Shown piece after piece: positions 34,163 to 42,646 of a stretch of 64,000 nucleotides of DNA (positions are counted from its first letter, which is position 1; each line of letters begins with the position of its first letter). Location of the stretch: contig NZ_JAENHP010000020.1 in NCBI RefSeq assembly GCF_016834655.1, forward strand, positions 62,001 to 126,000, given 5' to 3'. Under the pieces are notes generated by a model, which was not told the DNA's origin, ran no database searches, and was given only the letters and a program-made list of their open reading frames with translations. The DNA is from Paractinoplanes ovalisporus. GTDB taxonomy: Bacteria; Actinomycetota; Actinomycetes; Mycobacteriales; Micromonosporaceae. Position numbers and translations under genes: made by a program.

Positions 34163-35556
34163 GGCAACACGTAGTTCTCGTTGAGCGCCGCGCCCCGGTC
34201 GGGCTTGTAGAGGTCGAAACCGCGCGGGTCGCACTGCAGGCCGCCGTTGATGCAGTGGCGGGTGAGGGCGGCCAGCGTCGGCGGGTCGAACGCGTTGAAG
34301 ACGTCGTAGTGGAACGAGAAGCCGCGACCGCTGGAGAAGCGGACGTTGCTCATGTTCCCGCTGACCGGCCACGCCATCTTGAACTCGATCATCGGGACGG
34401 CCACCGGGTGCGAGCTCGGGCAGACGCCGAGAACCGGGTACGCCATGTGGCTCTTGTGGTCGGGCGTGTCCAGGTGCAGACCGTTCCAGCAACTGGGGGC
34501 CTGGAAGCGGACGTTCAGCTGGGTGCCCGGCGCGCAGTTGGCCGGAATGTCCCAGTTGAACGACAGGTCACCGCACTCGAAGCCCTCCACCGCGCCCGGA
34601 TGGTTGCGGAAGTCCTCGAGGCTGGCGGTCGGGCTGCCGACCACGTAGCGCAGACCCTCGGGGAACGGGCGCACGCTGCGGTAGTCGATGACACCGGACT
34701 TGTAGTAGATGGTCTGGCGGCCGACGGGCTGCACGGCGGTGTCGCCGTTGAGCAGCGTCGGCATCCAGTAGCCGGTCTTGTCACCGGGCGTGATGCACGA
34801 GGTGCTGCCGGCCTTGAGGCTGTTGACCGTCGTGTTCGCGTTCGTGGTGGTGTTGCCCATGAACGTGTGCGAGTGCGAGGCGCCGGCCAGGCCCGGGAAG
34901 ACGATCGGGTCGTCGTTGAGGTTGGTGCGGCTCACCGAGCAGTTCATCTGGAACTCGTGGTGCGTGGTCGGCGGGTTGGTGTCCGGCGGCACGGCGGTCG
35001 ACGGGACCACGCCGGTGACGGGCGGGTTGGCCATCACGTAGCCGGGACCGCTGGTCGGCGGCGTGGACGTGTAGGTGCCGTAGACCTGGAACTCGTACAG
35101 CGAGTAGCCGTAGCCGGTGCCGCGCTGCGTCCCGTACATGCGGACGTAGCGGCCCGAACCGCTGACCGACAGGGTCTGAGTGCCGCCCGTGGCCGTGGTC
35201 GTGCTGTAGACGTTCGTCCAGTTGGTGCCGTCGGCCGACGTCTGGATCTGGAAGGCCTTGGCGTACGCGGCCTCCCAGGTGAGCTTGACCTGGGAGACGG
35301 TGGCCGTGCTGCCGAGGTCGACGCGGAGCCACTGCGGGTCGCTCCACGCGCTGCCCCACCGGGTGGTGGTGTTGCCGTCGACGGCCGCGGCGGCGGGCGC
35401 GCCACCGTTCTCGGTCGACGACGCGAGCGTGGGTTTTCCCTGCGAGATAAGGGTGTCGGCCGCCGAGGCGGTGTGGACACCGGTGAGGACGGCGGTCACG
35501 GTGAGGGCCGCGACCGCGCTCAGGGCCAGGATGCGCCTGGGTCGATGGGGATTCAC
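34159..35556 (-). CDS. Secreted discoidin (F5/8C) plus DUF1996 protein
   Basis: A 465-residue exported protein. The signal peptide ends TASA (about residue 32), followed by an F5/8C discoidin domain (about 33-165) closely like those of the hydrolase at 29434, a Pro/Thr linker, and a DUF1996 domain (about 190-450) with HHEFQMNCSVS, SHSHTFMGN, YWMPTLLNG and HMAYPVLGVCPSSHP. DUF1996 is found in fungal and actinobacterial extracellular proteins, and the conserved His residues suggest a metal or carbohydrate-related role that is not established. The 14-bp operator 21 bp before the start links it to the hydrolase regulon. Confidence 0.88.
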   Translation of the reverse strand: MNPHRPRRILALSAVAALTVTAVLTGVHTASAADTLISQGKPTLASSTENGGAPAAAAVDGNTTTRWGSAWSDPQWLRVDLGSTATVSQVKLTWEAAYAKAFQIQTSADGTNWTNVYSTTTATGGTQTLSVSGSGRYVRMYGTQRGTGYGYSLYEFQVYGTYTSTPPTSGPGYVMANPPVTGVVPSTAVPPDTNPPTTHHEFQMNCSVSRTNLNDDPIVFPGLAGASHSHTFMGNTTTNANTTVNSLKAGSTSCITPGDKTGYWMPTLLNGDTAVQPVGRQTIYYKSGVIDYRSVRPFPEGLRYVVGSPTASLEDFRNHPGAVEGFECGDLSFNWDIPANCAPGTQLNVRFQAPSCWNGLHLDTPDHKSHMAYPVLGVCPSSHPVAVPMIEFKMAWPVSGNMSNVRFSSGRGFSFHYDVFNAFDPPTLAALTRHCINGGLQCDPRGFDLYKPDRGAALNENYVLP

Positions 35557-35576
35557 GAAGGTCTCCTTCGGGGATT

Positions 35577-35590
35577 GGAGAGCGCTTTCC
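35577..35590. promoter_or_regulatory. LacI-type operator, site 3, upstream of the DUF1996 gene
   Basis: GGAGAGCGCTTTCC, identical to the site at 29388, lies 21-34 bp upstream of the minus-strand start at 35556. The palindrome centre is GCGC. Confidence 0.75.
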
Positions 35591-35679
35591 GAGTGTTACG
35601 CCACGATGTCAGGGGCGTCAATACGTACGCGGGTTTCCGCTGGTTCCGGAACTTGGCGCCGTTCGCGTATCAGGCTCAG

Positions 35680-35693
35680 GGAGAGCGCTCTCC
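35680..35693. promoter_or_regulatory. LacI-type operator, site 4, upstream of lacI
   Basis: GGAGAGCGCTCTCC is a perfect 14-bp palindrome, 21 bp before the LacI start at 35715 and about 90 bp from site 3. It is the best copy of the motif and suggests autoregulation, possibly with looping between sites 3 and 4 in the divergent promoter. Confidence 0.8.
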
Positions 35694-35714
35694 TCCTGTG
35701 CTATAAAGACGTCT

Positions 35715-36749
35715 ATGCGAACCGAGCGGCTCCCGACTCTCGAGGACGTGGCCCGGATCGCCGGGGTGTCCCGGGCCACCGTCTCCCGCGTGATCAACGG
35801 GATCCGCAACGTCGACCCCCAGCTGCACGAGGTCGTGTGGGACGCGGTGGGGCGCACCGGCTACGTGCCGAACCGCCTCGCGCGGTCACTGGTCACCCGC
35901 CGTACGGGCACGGTTGCGCTGGTCGTCTCCGACTCCGAGGCGCACGACGATGACCCGTTCATGGGCCGCTTCTTCGCCGACCCCTATTTCGGGCGGGTCG
36001 TCGGCGGCCTGATGAGCGTGCTGCGGGAGAAGGGCGTGCAGCTCGCCCTGCAGATCGTCGGGAGTGACGACCAGCGCAGACGACTCGTCGGCGACCTGCG
36101 CAACGGCCAGGCCGACGGCGCGATCGTGCTGTCGCTGCCGCCGATCGACCCGCTGCCCCGCATGCTCACCGAGGGCAGCGTGCCGGCGGTGCTGATCGGG
36201 CGGCCCTCCGAGCCGGTGCCGATCGACTACGTCGACCTCGCCAACGACACCGGCGCCACACTGGCCGCCGAGCACCTGCTGGCCCGTGGCTGCCAGCGCA
36301 TCGCGATGATCTCGGGCCCGGCCGACGTGCCGGCGAGCAGCGACCGCATCGCCGGTTTCCGCCGCTCGATGGCCCGCCGCGGCCACGGCTGGGTGCCGAC
36401 CGAGACCGGCAACTTCACCCGCGACAGCGGCGAGACCGCCATGCGGGCCCTGCTGGCCGGCAACCCGGAACTGGACGGCGTCTTCGTGGCCAACGACCTG
36501 ATGGCGCTGGGTGCGCTGGCCGCCCTTCGGGAGGCCGGCCGGCGCGTGCCGGAAGACGTGGCGGTGGTCGGTTTCGACGACAGCAGCGCCGCCGTGGCCG
36601 CCTCCCCCGCGCTGACAACGGTCCGTCACCCGCTCGAAGACATGGCCGCCGAGGCCGCGCGACTGCTCCTGGCCCGCATCGAAGACCCGGCCATGCGCGT
36701 CTCGTCCGTGATCTACGAGCCCGCCCTGATCGAGCGCGACTCCGCCTGA
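35715..36749 (+). CDS. LacI family regulator of the polysaccharide-hydrolase genes
   Basis: A 344-residue repressor. The helix-turn-helix is LEDVARIAGVSRATVSRVIN (residues 9-28), with a hinge region VPNRLARSLVTRRTG. The sugar-binding core includes ANDLMALGALAALREAGRR and VVGFDDSSAAVAASPALTTV. It is divergent from the DUF1996 gene, and four GGAGAGCG-type sites surround both secreted-enzyme genes and its own promoter. The ligand is probably an oligosaccharide released by the hydrolase. The ATG at 35715 gives a normal-length protein. Confidence 0.92.
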   Translation: MRTERLPTLEDVARIAGVSRATVSRVINGIRNVDPQLHEVVWDAVGRTGYVPNRLARSLVTRRTGTVALVVSDSEAHDDDPFMGRFFADPYFGRVVGGLMSVLREKGVQLALQIVGSDDQRRRLVGDLRNGQADGAIVLSLPPIDPLPRMLTEGSVPAVLIGRPSEPVPIDYVDLANDTGATLAAEHLLARGCQRIAMISGPADVPASSDRIAGFRRSMARRGHGWVPTETGNFTRDSGETAMRALLAGNPELDGVFVANDLMALGALAALREAGRRVPEDVAVVGFDDSSAAVAASPALTTVRHPLEDMAAEAARLLLARIEDPAMRVSSVIYEPALIERDSA

Positions 36750-36924
36750 CCGCGGCCGCCGCTGGACGTGTGCCGCGAACGGGAGGCGGCCCGGGTGACC
36801 ACCGCCCCACGGCCGGCGCCCGCTTTTGCGGCCTTGAGTTTCACGCAGCTCGCGTGCGGCAGCCGCCGAAGGCGGAGAGCTGCCCTGGTGCTTTTGGAGG
36901 AGCCGACGAGGCGTACGTCTGCGG

Positions 36925-38025
36925 CTAGGGGCTGGCGGCCAGGAAGAGGAACGCGGCCAGCAGCGCCAAGTGCACGCCGCCCTGGAGGACGTTGGCCCGG
37001 CCGGGGACGATGGTGAGGGTGCCGACGCCGACCGTGAGCGCCAGGAGCACCATCTGGGTGCCGCCGAGGCCGAGCAGCAGCGGGCCGTCGAGCCAGATCA
37101 TGGCGATGGCGATCGCCGGGATGGTGAGGCCGATGCTGGCCATCGCGGACCCGACGGCGAGGTTGAGGCTGGTCTGCACGCGGTCGCGGGCGGCCGAGCG
37201 GACCGCGGCGATCGTTTCGGGGAGCAGGACCAGCAGGGCGATCACCACACCCACGACGGCGTGGGGCAGCCCGATCGAGGCGACGCCCGACTCGATCGTG
37301 GGCGAGACGCCCTTGGCCAGGCCCACGACGGCGATCAGCGCCACCATCAGCGTGCCCAGGCTGATCAGCGTGGTGCGGCCGGTCGGCGGGTCGAGGTGCT
37401 CCTCGGCGTCGATGGTCTTGCCGCTCGTGGTGATCGGGAGAAAGTAGTCGCGGTGGCGGCGGGTCTGAACCATGACGAACAGGGCGTAGAGGCTGAGGGA
37501 GGCGACCGCCGCGAACGCCAGCTGGGCCGGGGAGAACTGCGGGCCGGGGCGGCTGGTGGTGAAGCTGGGCAGCACGAGGCTGAGCGTGGCCAGGGTGGCG
37601 ACCGTGGCGAACGCGCCGCCGGTGCCCTCGGCGTTGAAGACCGCGACGTGCCGGCGCAGGGCTCCGACCAGGATCGAGATGCCGAGCAGGCCGTTACAGG
37701 TGATCATCACGGCCGCGAAGACCGTGTCGCGGGCCAGTGACTGCGTCTTCTCGCCGCCGCTGATCATCAGCGTGACGATGAGGGCGACCTCGATGATCGT
37801 GACCGCGATGGCCAGCACGAGCGAACCGAACGGCTCGCCGACCCGGTGCGCGACCACCTCGGCGTGGTGCACGGCCGCGAGAACGGCCCCGCCGAGCAGC
37901 ACTGCGGCGATCACCACCACGGCCGCCGGAAGCTCGCGGCCCCACGTCAACACGAGCGCGACAATGGCGATGATCGGAACGAACACCGTCCATTGCGTCA
38001 GATAGCCCTTGATCGAGGTGGACAC
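36925..38025 (-). CDS. chaA: Calcium(sodium or potassium)/proton antiporter, ChaA/CaCA type
   Basis: A 366-residue integral membrane exchanger with about eleven helices. The two inverted alpha-repeats of the cation/Ca2+ antiporter superfamily are visible as GEPFGSLVLAIAVTIIEVAL (with ion-binding Glu) and LLPETIAAVRSAARDRVQTS followed by LNLAVGSAMASIGLTIP. It exchanges cytoplasmic Ca2+, Na+ or K+ for H+ at alkaline or high-salt stress. The upstream 175 bp to the LacI gene show no clear signal. The ATG is at 38025. Confidence 0.9.
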   Translation of the reverse strand: MSTSIKGYLTQWTVFVPIIAIVALVLTWGRELPAAVVVIAAVLLGGAVLAAVHHAEVVAHRVGEPFGSLVLAIAVTIIEVALIVTLMISGGEKTQSLARDTVFAAVMITCNGLLGISILVGALRRHVAVFNAEGTGGAFATVATLATLSLVLPSFTTSRPGPQFSPAQLAFAAVASLSLYALFVMVQTRRHRDYFLPITTSGKTIDAEEHLDPPTGRTTLISLGTLMVALIAVVGLAKGVSPTIESGVASIGLPHAVVGVVIALLVLLPETIAAVRSAARDRVQTSLNLAVGSAMASIGLTIPAIAIAMIWLDGPLLLGLGGTQMVLLALTVGVGTLTIVPGRANVLQGGVHLALLAAFLFLAASP

Positions 38026-38052
38026 CTGCCAACTCTGTCAGATTCCGGGCCG

Positions 38053-38691
38053 TCAGTGGCCCAGTCCGGCCTCGCGGGCACGGACGATCGCCTCGGCCCG
38101 GTCGGCCACCTGAAGCTTCGCGAACACGTTCGAGACGTTGTTGCGCACGGTCTTGGGCGAGAGATAGAGCGCGGCGGCGATCTGGCCGTTGGAGCGGCCC
38201 GCCGCGAGCAGGTCGAGAATTTCTCGCTCGCGCGCCGTGAGCTGCGGAAACGCCTCGGTCGGGGCGGGCGGGCCGGCGGCGAAGAACTCGGCTATGCGCA
38301 GCGCGAGCGTCGCCCCGAACACCGCTCCCCCGGCCGCCACGGTGGTGATCGCGCGGACGATCTCCTCCTGCTCGGCGCCCTTCACGAGATAGCCCCGGGC
38401 GCCCGCGCGGACCGCCGCGAAGACGGTGCCGTCGTCCTCGGACATGGTGAGCACCACGATTCCCACGCCGGGGGCGTCGGTCGCGAGCCTGCGGGTCGCC
38501 TCGACCCCGTTGAGCCGCGGCATCTGCACGTCCATCACCACGACGTCGGGCTGCAACCGGGTCGCGGCCGCGACCGCCTCGACGCCGTCGGCGGCCGTGC
38601 CGACCACTTCGAGACCGTCGACGGAGGCGAGCAGCACGGCCAGCCCGTCGCGGTAGATCGGATGGTCGTCGGCGACGAGTACCCGGATCAC
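38053..38691 (-). CDS. NarL/LuxR-family response regulator
   Basis: A 212-residue regulator from GTG 38691 (VIRVLVADDHPIYRDGL), which overlaps the kinase stop as GTGA. The receiver has D8/D9, phospho-acceptor D54 (VVMDVQMPRLNG) and the KG lysine pair (YLVKGAEQEEI). The C-terminal LuxR domain contains LTAREREILDLLAAGRSNGQ and LYLSPKTVRNNVSNVFAKL. Partner kinase is the overlapping upstream gene. Targets are unknown. Confidence 0.92.
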   Translation of the reverse strand: MIRVLVADDHPIYRDGLAVLLASVDGLEVVGTAADGVEAVAAATRLQPDVVVMDVQMPRLNGVEATRRLATDAPGVGIVVLTMSEDDGTVFAAVRAGARGYLVKGAEQEEIVRAITTVAAGGAVFGATLALRIAEFFAAGPPAPTEAFPQLTAREREILDLLAAGRSNGQIAAALYLSPKTVRNNVSNVFAKLQVADRAEAIVRAREAGLGH

Positions 38692-40724
38692 ACCAGCACC
38701 CCCATCGGCAGTCGGGCCCGCACGACCGTTCCGCGGCCGTCGGGGCACTCTATGCGGCAGTCGCCGCCCAGCTCGGCGGCGCGCTCACGCAAAGACACGA
38801 GACCGACCCCGCTGGGCGTGCCGGGCGGGATGCCGACGCCGTCGTCGGTCACCTCGATCTCGAGGGCGCCCGCACGGACCGCGAGCGTGATGTGCGCGGT
38901 GGTGGCGGACGCGTGCCGGGCGACGTTGGTGAGGGCCTCGGATGCGATGCGGTAGGCGGCGACCTCGACCGCGGCCGGCAGTTGGTCGAGGTCGTCGTGC
39001 CCGTCGACGGTGACGGTCAGGCCGGGCGCCTTGAGACGGGCGGCCTGCTGCCGCACGGCCCCCAGCAGTCCCACGTCGTCGAGCGCGGGCGGACGCAGGT
39101 CGTGCACAAGACGGCGTACGTCGGAAACCGCCGTGGTCACGTCTTCGCGGGCCTGACGCAGCAGGCGGTCGGCCTCCTCTGGTTTGCGGCCGGCCAGGTT
39201 GCGGGCGGCATCGATCCGCAGGCCGACCCCGCCCAGCGTGGGGCCGAGGCCGTCATGCAGGTCGCGGCGCAGGCGGCGGCGTTCCTCCTCGCGGGCGGCG
39301 ACGATCTGCTCGCGGCTGCGCTGCAGTTCCTGGGCCAGATGGGCCGAGCGGGCCGCGATCGCCGCCTGGCGGACGACGTCGGTGAGCAGGCGGTCGTCGC
39401 GGGCCCGGGCCGGCAGGATCACCCGGCCCACCGTCTCGCCGCGATAGGTGATCGGCAGGATGCGGGTCGGGGCCCGAGGCTCGCCCACGGTCGCCACCAG
39501 CTGCTCGCCGCTGGGCCGTCTGACCTCGACCTCGACGTAGGGCAGGCGGAACGCCTCGGCGACGGCCCGGGCCACGGCGAGCAGTTCGTCGGACGGCGAC
39601 TCGGAGCGTTCCAGCTGCTCGGCGAGGCCGGCCACCACCTTGTAAGGGTCGTCGCGGCGGCCCAGCACGAGCCGGCGGATCGCGATCCAGAGCCGGTGAC
39701 GCAGCGGGCCGTAGCCGGCGGTGACGACCAGCATGGCGACCACGGCGGCGTCCCGTTCGGCCATCCGGCTGCCGAGGAAGGCGCCGGTCGCGCCGAGGAT
39801 GCACGCGTCGACGACCAGGACGGTGGCGGCCATGGCGCCGTAGAGGGCGGTGCCGCCGAGCAGCCGGTCGACGTCGACCAGGCGGGGCCGGACCAGGCCG
39901 ATCGTGATCGCGGCGCCGGTCAGCCCCACCGCGGGACCGATCGCGATGCCCGAGAAGGCGGGCAGGACCAGGGCGGACAGGAAGACGAGCACGTCGGCCA
40001 GGGCGGCCCAGAGCAGCCAGCGCAGGGCCAGACGTTCGTCGCCGGTGGTGCGCCGGAACGTGCGGACCACGACCGCGAACGAGATGATCATGCCGAGCGG
40101 CAGGGCGATCCACATGGCGGTGAGCAGCGGGAGCCACCAGCCGTCGGGCAGCGGGAGCGAGGCCGGGTCGAGGCCGAGCCCGGCGAACACGGCCGGTGAC
40201 GGCTGACCGGCGCGGGCGTCGGCCACCTGCGAGGGGACGACCAGAGTGGCCAGCGGGGCCAGAGACGCGAGGATCATTCCCCCGTACGCCGCGAGGCGCC
40301 ACCGCCCGCTCGGAAAGCGCCCGCTCGGGTAGATGAACAGCAGCAGCGGAAGCCAGATGAGCAGCGCGGCGCCGAGGCGGTTGTAGATCCAGAACGCGGC
40401 GCTCGCACCCGGCAGGTCGTTCAGGGTCGCATACGCCAGCCAGGTCGCGGCGGCCCCATCGAAGATCCAGTGCAGCCCGGAGCCGACGAGCAGCCAGGCC
40501 ACGGGATGACGCGGGAGCCGTCGCAGCAGGATCGCCCCGGGGATGAGCAGGCCCAGGCCGGGCAGGCCGACGGTCCACACCATCTCGGTCTGGGTGAGCT
40601 CGCGATGCTCGCCCGGCACCTGGAGGTCGAGGATGGTCGCGACAACCAGCACGGCCAGGCCCAGGCCGACCGCGACGGCGGCTGGTGTGCGGGATGCTCG
40701 GTCGTCGTGCGTCACGCGGGTCAT
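38688..40724 (-). CDS. Membrane sensor histidine kinase, NarL-partner (HisKA_3) type
   Basis: A 678-residue kinase. About eight to ten hydrophobic segments fill the first 340 residues and form a membrane sensor. A GAF-like region follows (about 380-470, FRLPYVEVEVRRPSGEQLV), then HisKA_3 with RRDLHDGLGPTLGGVGLRI (phospho-His in DLHDG) and a HATPase domain with SEALTNVARHA and DDGVGIPPGTPSGVGLVSLR. I start at ATG 40724 (MTRVTHDD). It is translationally coupled to its NarL-type regulator. The multi-helix sensor suggests a membrane-borne or cell-envelope signal. Confidence 0.92.
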   Translation of the reverse strand: MTRVTHDDRASRTPAAVAVGLGLAVLVVATILDLQVPGEHRELTQTEMVWTVGLPGLGLLIPGAILLRRLPRHPVAWLLVGSGLHWIFDGAAATWLAYATLNDLPGASAAFWIYNRLGAALLIWLPLLLFIYPSGRFPSGRWRLAAYGGMILASLAPLATLVVPSQVADARAGQPSPAVFAGLGLDPASLPLPDGWWLPLLTAMWIALPLGMIISFAVVVRTFRRTTGDERLALRWLLWAALADVLVFLSALVLPAFSGIAIGPAVGLTGAAITIGLVRPRLVDVDRLLGGTALYGAMAATVLVVDACILGATGAFLGSRMAERDAAVVAMLVVTAGYGPLRHRLWIAIRRLVLGRRDDPYKVVAGLAEQLERSESPSDELLAVARAVAEAFRLPYVEVEVRRPSGEQLVATVGEPRAPTRILPITYRGETVGRVILPARARDDRLLTDVVRQAAIAARSAHLAQELQRSREQIVAAREEERRRLRRDLHDGLGPTLGGVGLRIDAARNLAGRKPEEADRLLRQAREDVTTAVSDVRRLVHDLRPPALDDVGLLGAVRQQAARLKAPGLTVTVDGHDDLDQLPAAVEVAAYRIASEALTNVARHASATTAHITLAVRAGALEIEVTDDGVGIPPGTPSGVGLVSLRERAAELGGDCRIECPDGRGTVVRARLPMGVLV

Positions 40725-40874
40725 CGTCGCAGCCGCGGTGTCCCGCGGGCAGCGGGCAAATGTCCTGCCTGACCCGGGACATTCGTGGGGTGCCGCGAGA
40801 GCCCGACCCCGTACGAAGGTATGGGGGTGGGCGTTCGCCGGGCACATCGGCCTCGCGGGCCGCAGGATGGTTCC

Positions 40875-41879
40875 ATGGCGTATGTGAACCCGAAGGGCGA
40901 ATTCAACCGGGACCAGCGGTACATCACGACCCGGATCACCGCGGACGGCCGGGACGGATATCCGGTCGAGCCCGGCCGCTACCGCCTCGTGGTCGCCCGC
41001 GCCTGCCCGTGGGCCAACCGGGCGATCATCGTCCGGCGGCTGCTCGGCCTCGAGGACGTGCTCTCGATGGGCATCGCCGGCCCCACCCACGACGAGCGGA
41101 GCTGGACGTTCGACCTGGACCCGGACGGCCGTGACCCGGTTCTCGGCATCGAGCGGCTGCAGGAGGCCTACTTCAAGCGGTTCCCCGGCTATGACAAGGG
41201 GATCACGGTGCCGGCGATGGTCGACGTGCCGACGGGGCAGGTCGCCACGAACGACTTCGCGCAGATCACGATCGACCTGTCCCTGGAGTGGACCCGCTAC
41301 CACCGGGAGGGCGCGCCCCAGCTCTACCCGGCCGAGCTGCGTGAACAGATCGACAAGGTCAACCGGTTCGTGTTCGCGGACGTCAACAACGGCGTCTACC
41401 GGGCCGGGTTCGCGGGCACGCAGGAGGCCTACGAGCAGGCGTACGGAAGGCTCTTCGCCGGTCTCGACAAGCTCTCGGAGCTGCTGGCCGGGCAGCGCTA
41501 CCTGGTCGGCGACACGATCACCGAGGCCGACGTCCGGCTGTTCACGACGCTGGCCCGCTTCGACGCCGCCTATCACGGGCATTTCAAGTGCAACCGGAGC
41601 AAGCTGACCGAGATGCCGGTGCTGTGGGCCTACGCCCGTGACCTGTTCCAGACGCCCGGCTTCGGCGACACGACCGACTTCGTGCACATCAAGCAGCACT
41701 ACTACATCGTTCACAAGGACATCAATCCGACCGGGATCGTGCCCGCCGGTCCCGATCTGTCGGGCTGGCTGACCGAGCACGGCCGCGAGAAGCTGGGCGG
41801 CCGGCCCTTCGGTGACGGCACGCCGCCCCCGCCGCCCAAGCTTGCCGAGGTGGTCCCCGCGGGTCACGGCGCCGCCTGA
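40875..41879 (+). CDS. Glutathione S-transferase-like glutathionyl/mycothiyl-hydroquinone reductase
   Basis: A 334-residue cytoplasmic Xi-class GST-fold enzyme. The N-terminal thioredoxin-like domain has the reactive Cys44 in RACPWANR. Characteristic segments follow: TVPAMVDVPTGQVATNDFAQ, then NGVYRAGFAGTQEAYEQAY, RYLVGDTITEADVRLFTTL and FVHIKQHYYIVHKDINPTG. In this family the Cys reduces glutathionyl-hydroquinones; actinobacteria use mycothiol instead, so the physiological thiol is inferred. The last 30 residues are Pro-rich and variable. The ATG at 40875 has an AGGATGG site. Confidence 0.9.
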   Translation: MAYVNPKGEFNRDQRYITTRITADGRDGYPVEPGRYRLVVARACPWANRAIIVRRLLGLEDVLSMGIAGPTHDERSWTFDLDPDGRDPVLGIERLQEAYFKRFPGYDKGITVPAMVDVPTGQVATNDFAQITIDLSLEWTRYHREGAPQLYPAELREQIDKVNRFVFADVNNGVYRAGFAGTQEAYEQAYGRLFAGLDKLSELLAGQRYLVGDTITEADVRLFTTLARFDAAYHGHFKCNRSKLTEMPVLWAYARDLFQTPGFGDTTDFVHIKQHYYIVHKDINPTGIVPAGPDLSGWLTEHGREKLGGRPFGDGTPPPPPKLAEVVPAGHGAA

Positions 41880-41899
41880 CCCGCGGCGCGGCCGTGGCG

Positions 41900-42544
41900 T
41901 CAGCGGAAGTCGGCGTTCTCGACGATGTGGTTGGCGTAACCGACCCGGGCCGCCCGGAGCATGGCCTGGCCGAGCTTGTCGGTCGTGGTGACGTATCTGG
42001 GGGCGATGCGCTCGAGCAGCGGGACCACCGGCGCCACGGCCGTGTAGACGGCGTTGTACCAGTTGGTCTTCGAGCGGACGCCGTGCGTGGGCTGGATCAT
42101 CCCCGGGCGGAACGCGTACGCGTTGGGCAGCAGCTCGATGATGTCCAGTTCGGCGCGGCCCTTCACCCGGGCCCACATCTGGCGGCTGTTCGGGTTGGTG
42201 CTGGCCCCGGAGACGTACACGAAAGTGGTCTGCGGGTTGAGCTCGGCGAACGTGCGCGCGGCGGCCATCGGGTAGTCGTAGGAGATGCGGGTGTAGGTGG
42301 CCTCATCCATGCCGACCGACGAGACACCCAGACAGTAGAAGCAGGCGTCGAAGCCGCGCAGCTCCTCCTTGATCGGGGTGAGGTCGGCGAAATCCTTCAG
42401 GCTGACCTCGCGCAGGCGGGGGTGCGAGACGCCGGTCGGGGTCCGGCCGACCGCCAGCACCTGTTCGACGTCGGGAGCGAGCAGGCTCTCGCGCAGCGCG
42501 CCCTGGCCGACCATGCCGGTCGCCCCGAAGACCACGACCTTCAT
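41900..42544 (-). CDS. NAD(P)-binding atypical SDR/epimerase-like protein
   Basis: A 214-residue Rossmann-fold protein. GATGMVGQG at residues 7-15 is the dinucleotide-binding loop and CFYCLGVSSVG follows the fourth strand. The active-site region shows FVYVSGASTNPNSRQMWARV followed by KGRAE, in place of the classical YxxxK, as in NmrA/HTATIP2-like atypical SDRs. The C-terminus is LRAARVGYANHIVENADFR. Function is probably redox or redox sensing with NAD(P)H. It converges on the GST-like gene with only 20 bp between them. Confidence 0.82.
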   Translation of the reverse strand: MKVVVFGATGMVGQGALRESLLAPDVEQVLAVGRTPTGVSHPRLREVSLKDFADLTPIKEELRGFDACFYCLGVSSVGMDEATYTRISYDYPMAAARTFAELNPQTTFVYVSGASTNPNSRQMWARVKGRAELDIIELLPNAYAFRPGMIQPTHGVRSKTNWYNAVYTAVAPVVPLLERIAPRYVTTTDKLGQAMLRAARVGYANHIVENADFR

Positions 42545-42646
42545 CGTTCCCCCCTCGGTGAGCCCTCTCCACTGATCATTTCACTGCCTGCGGGCGGCGT
42601 GAGCAGGGCGGCCGAAAATGTCGTACGGGCGGCCTAGGGTTTCCCC

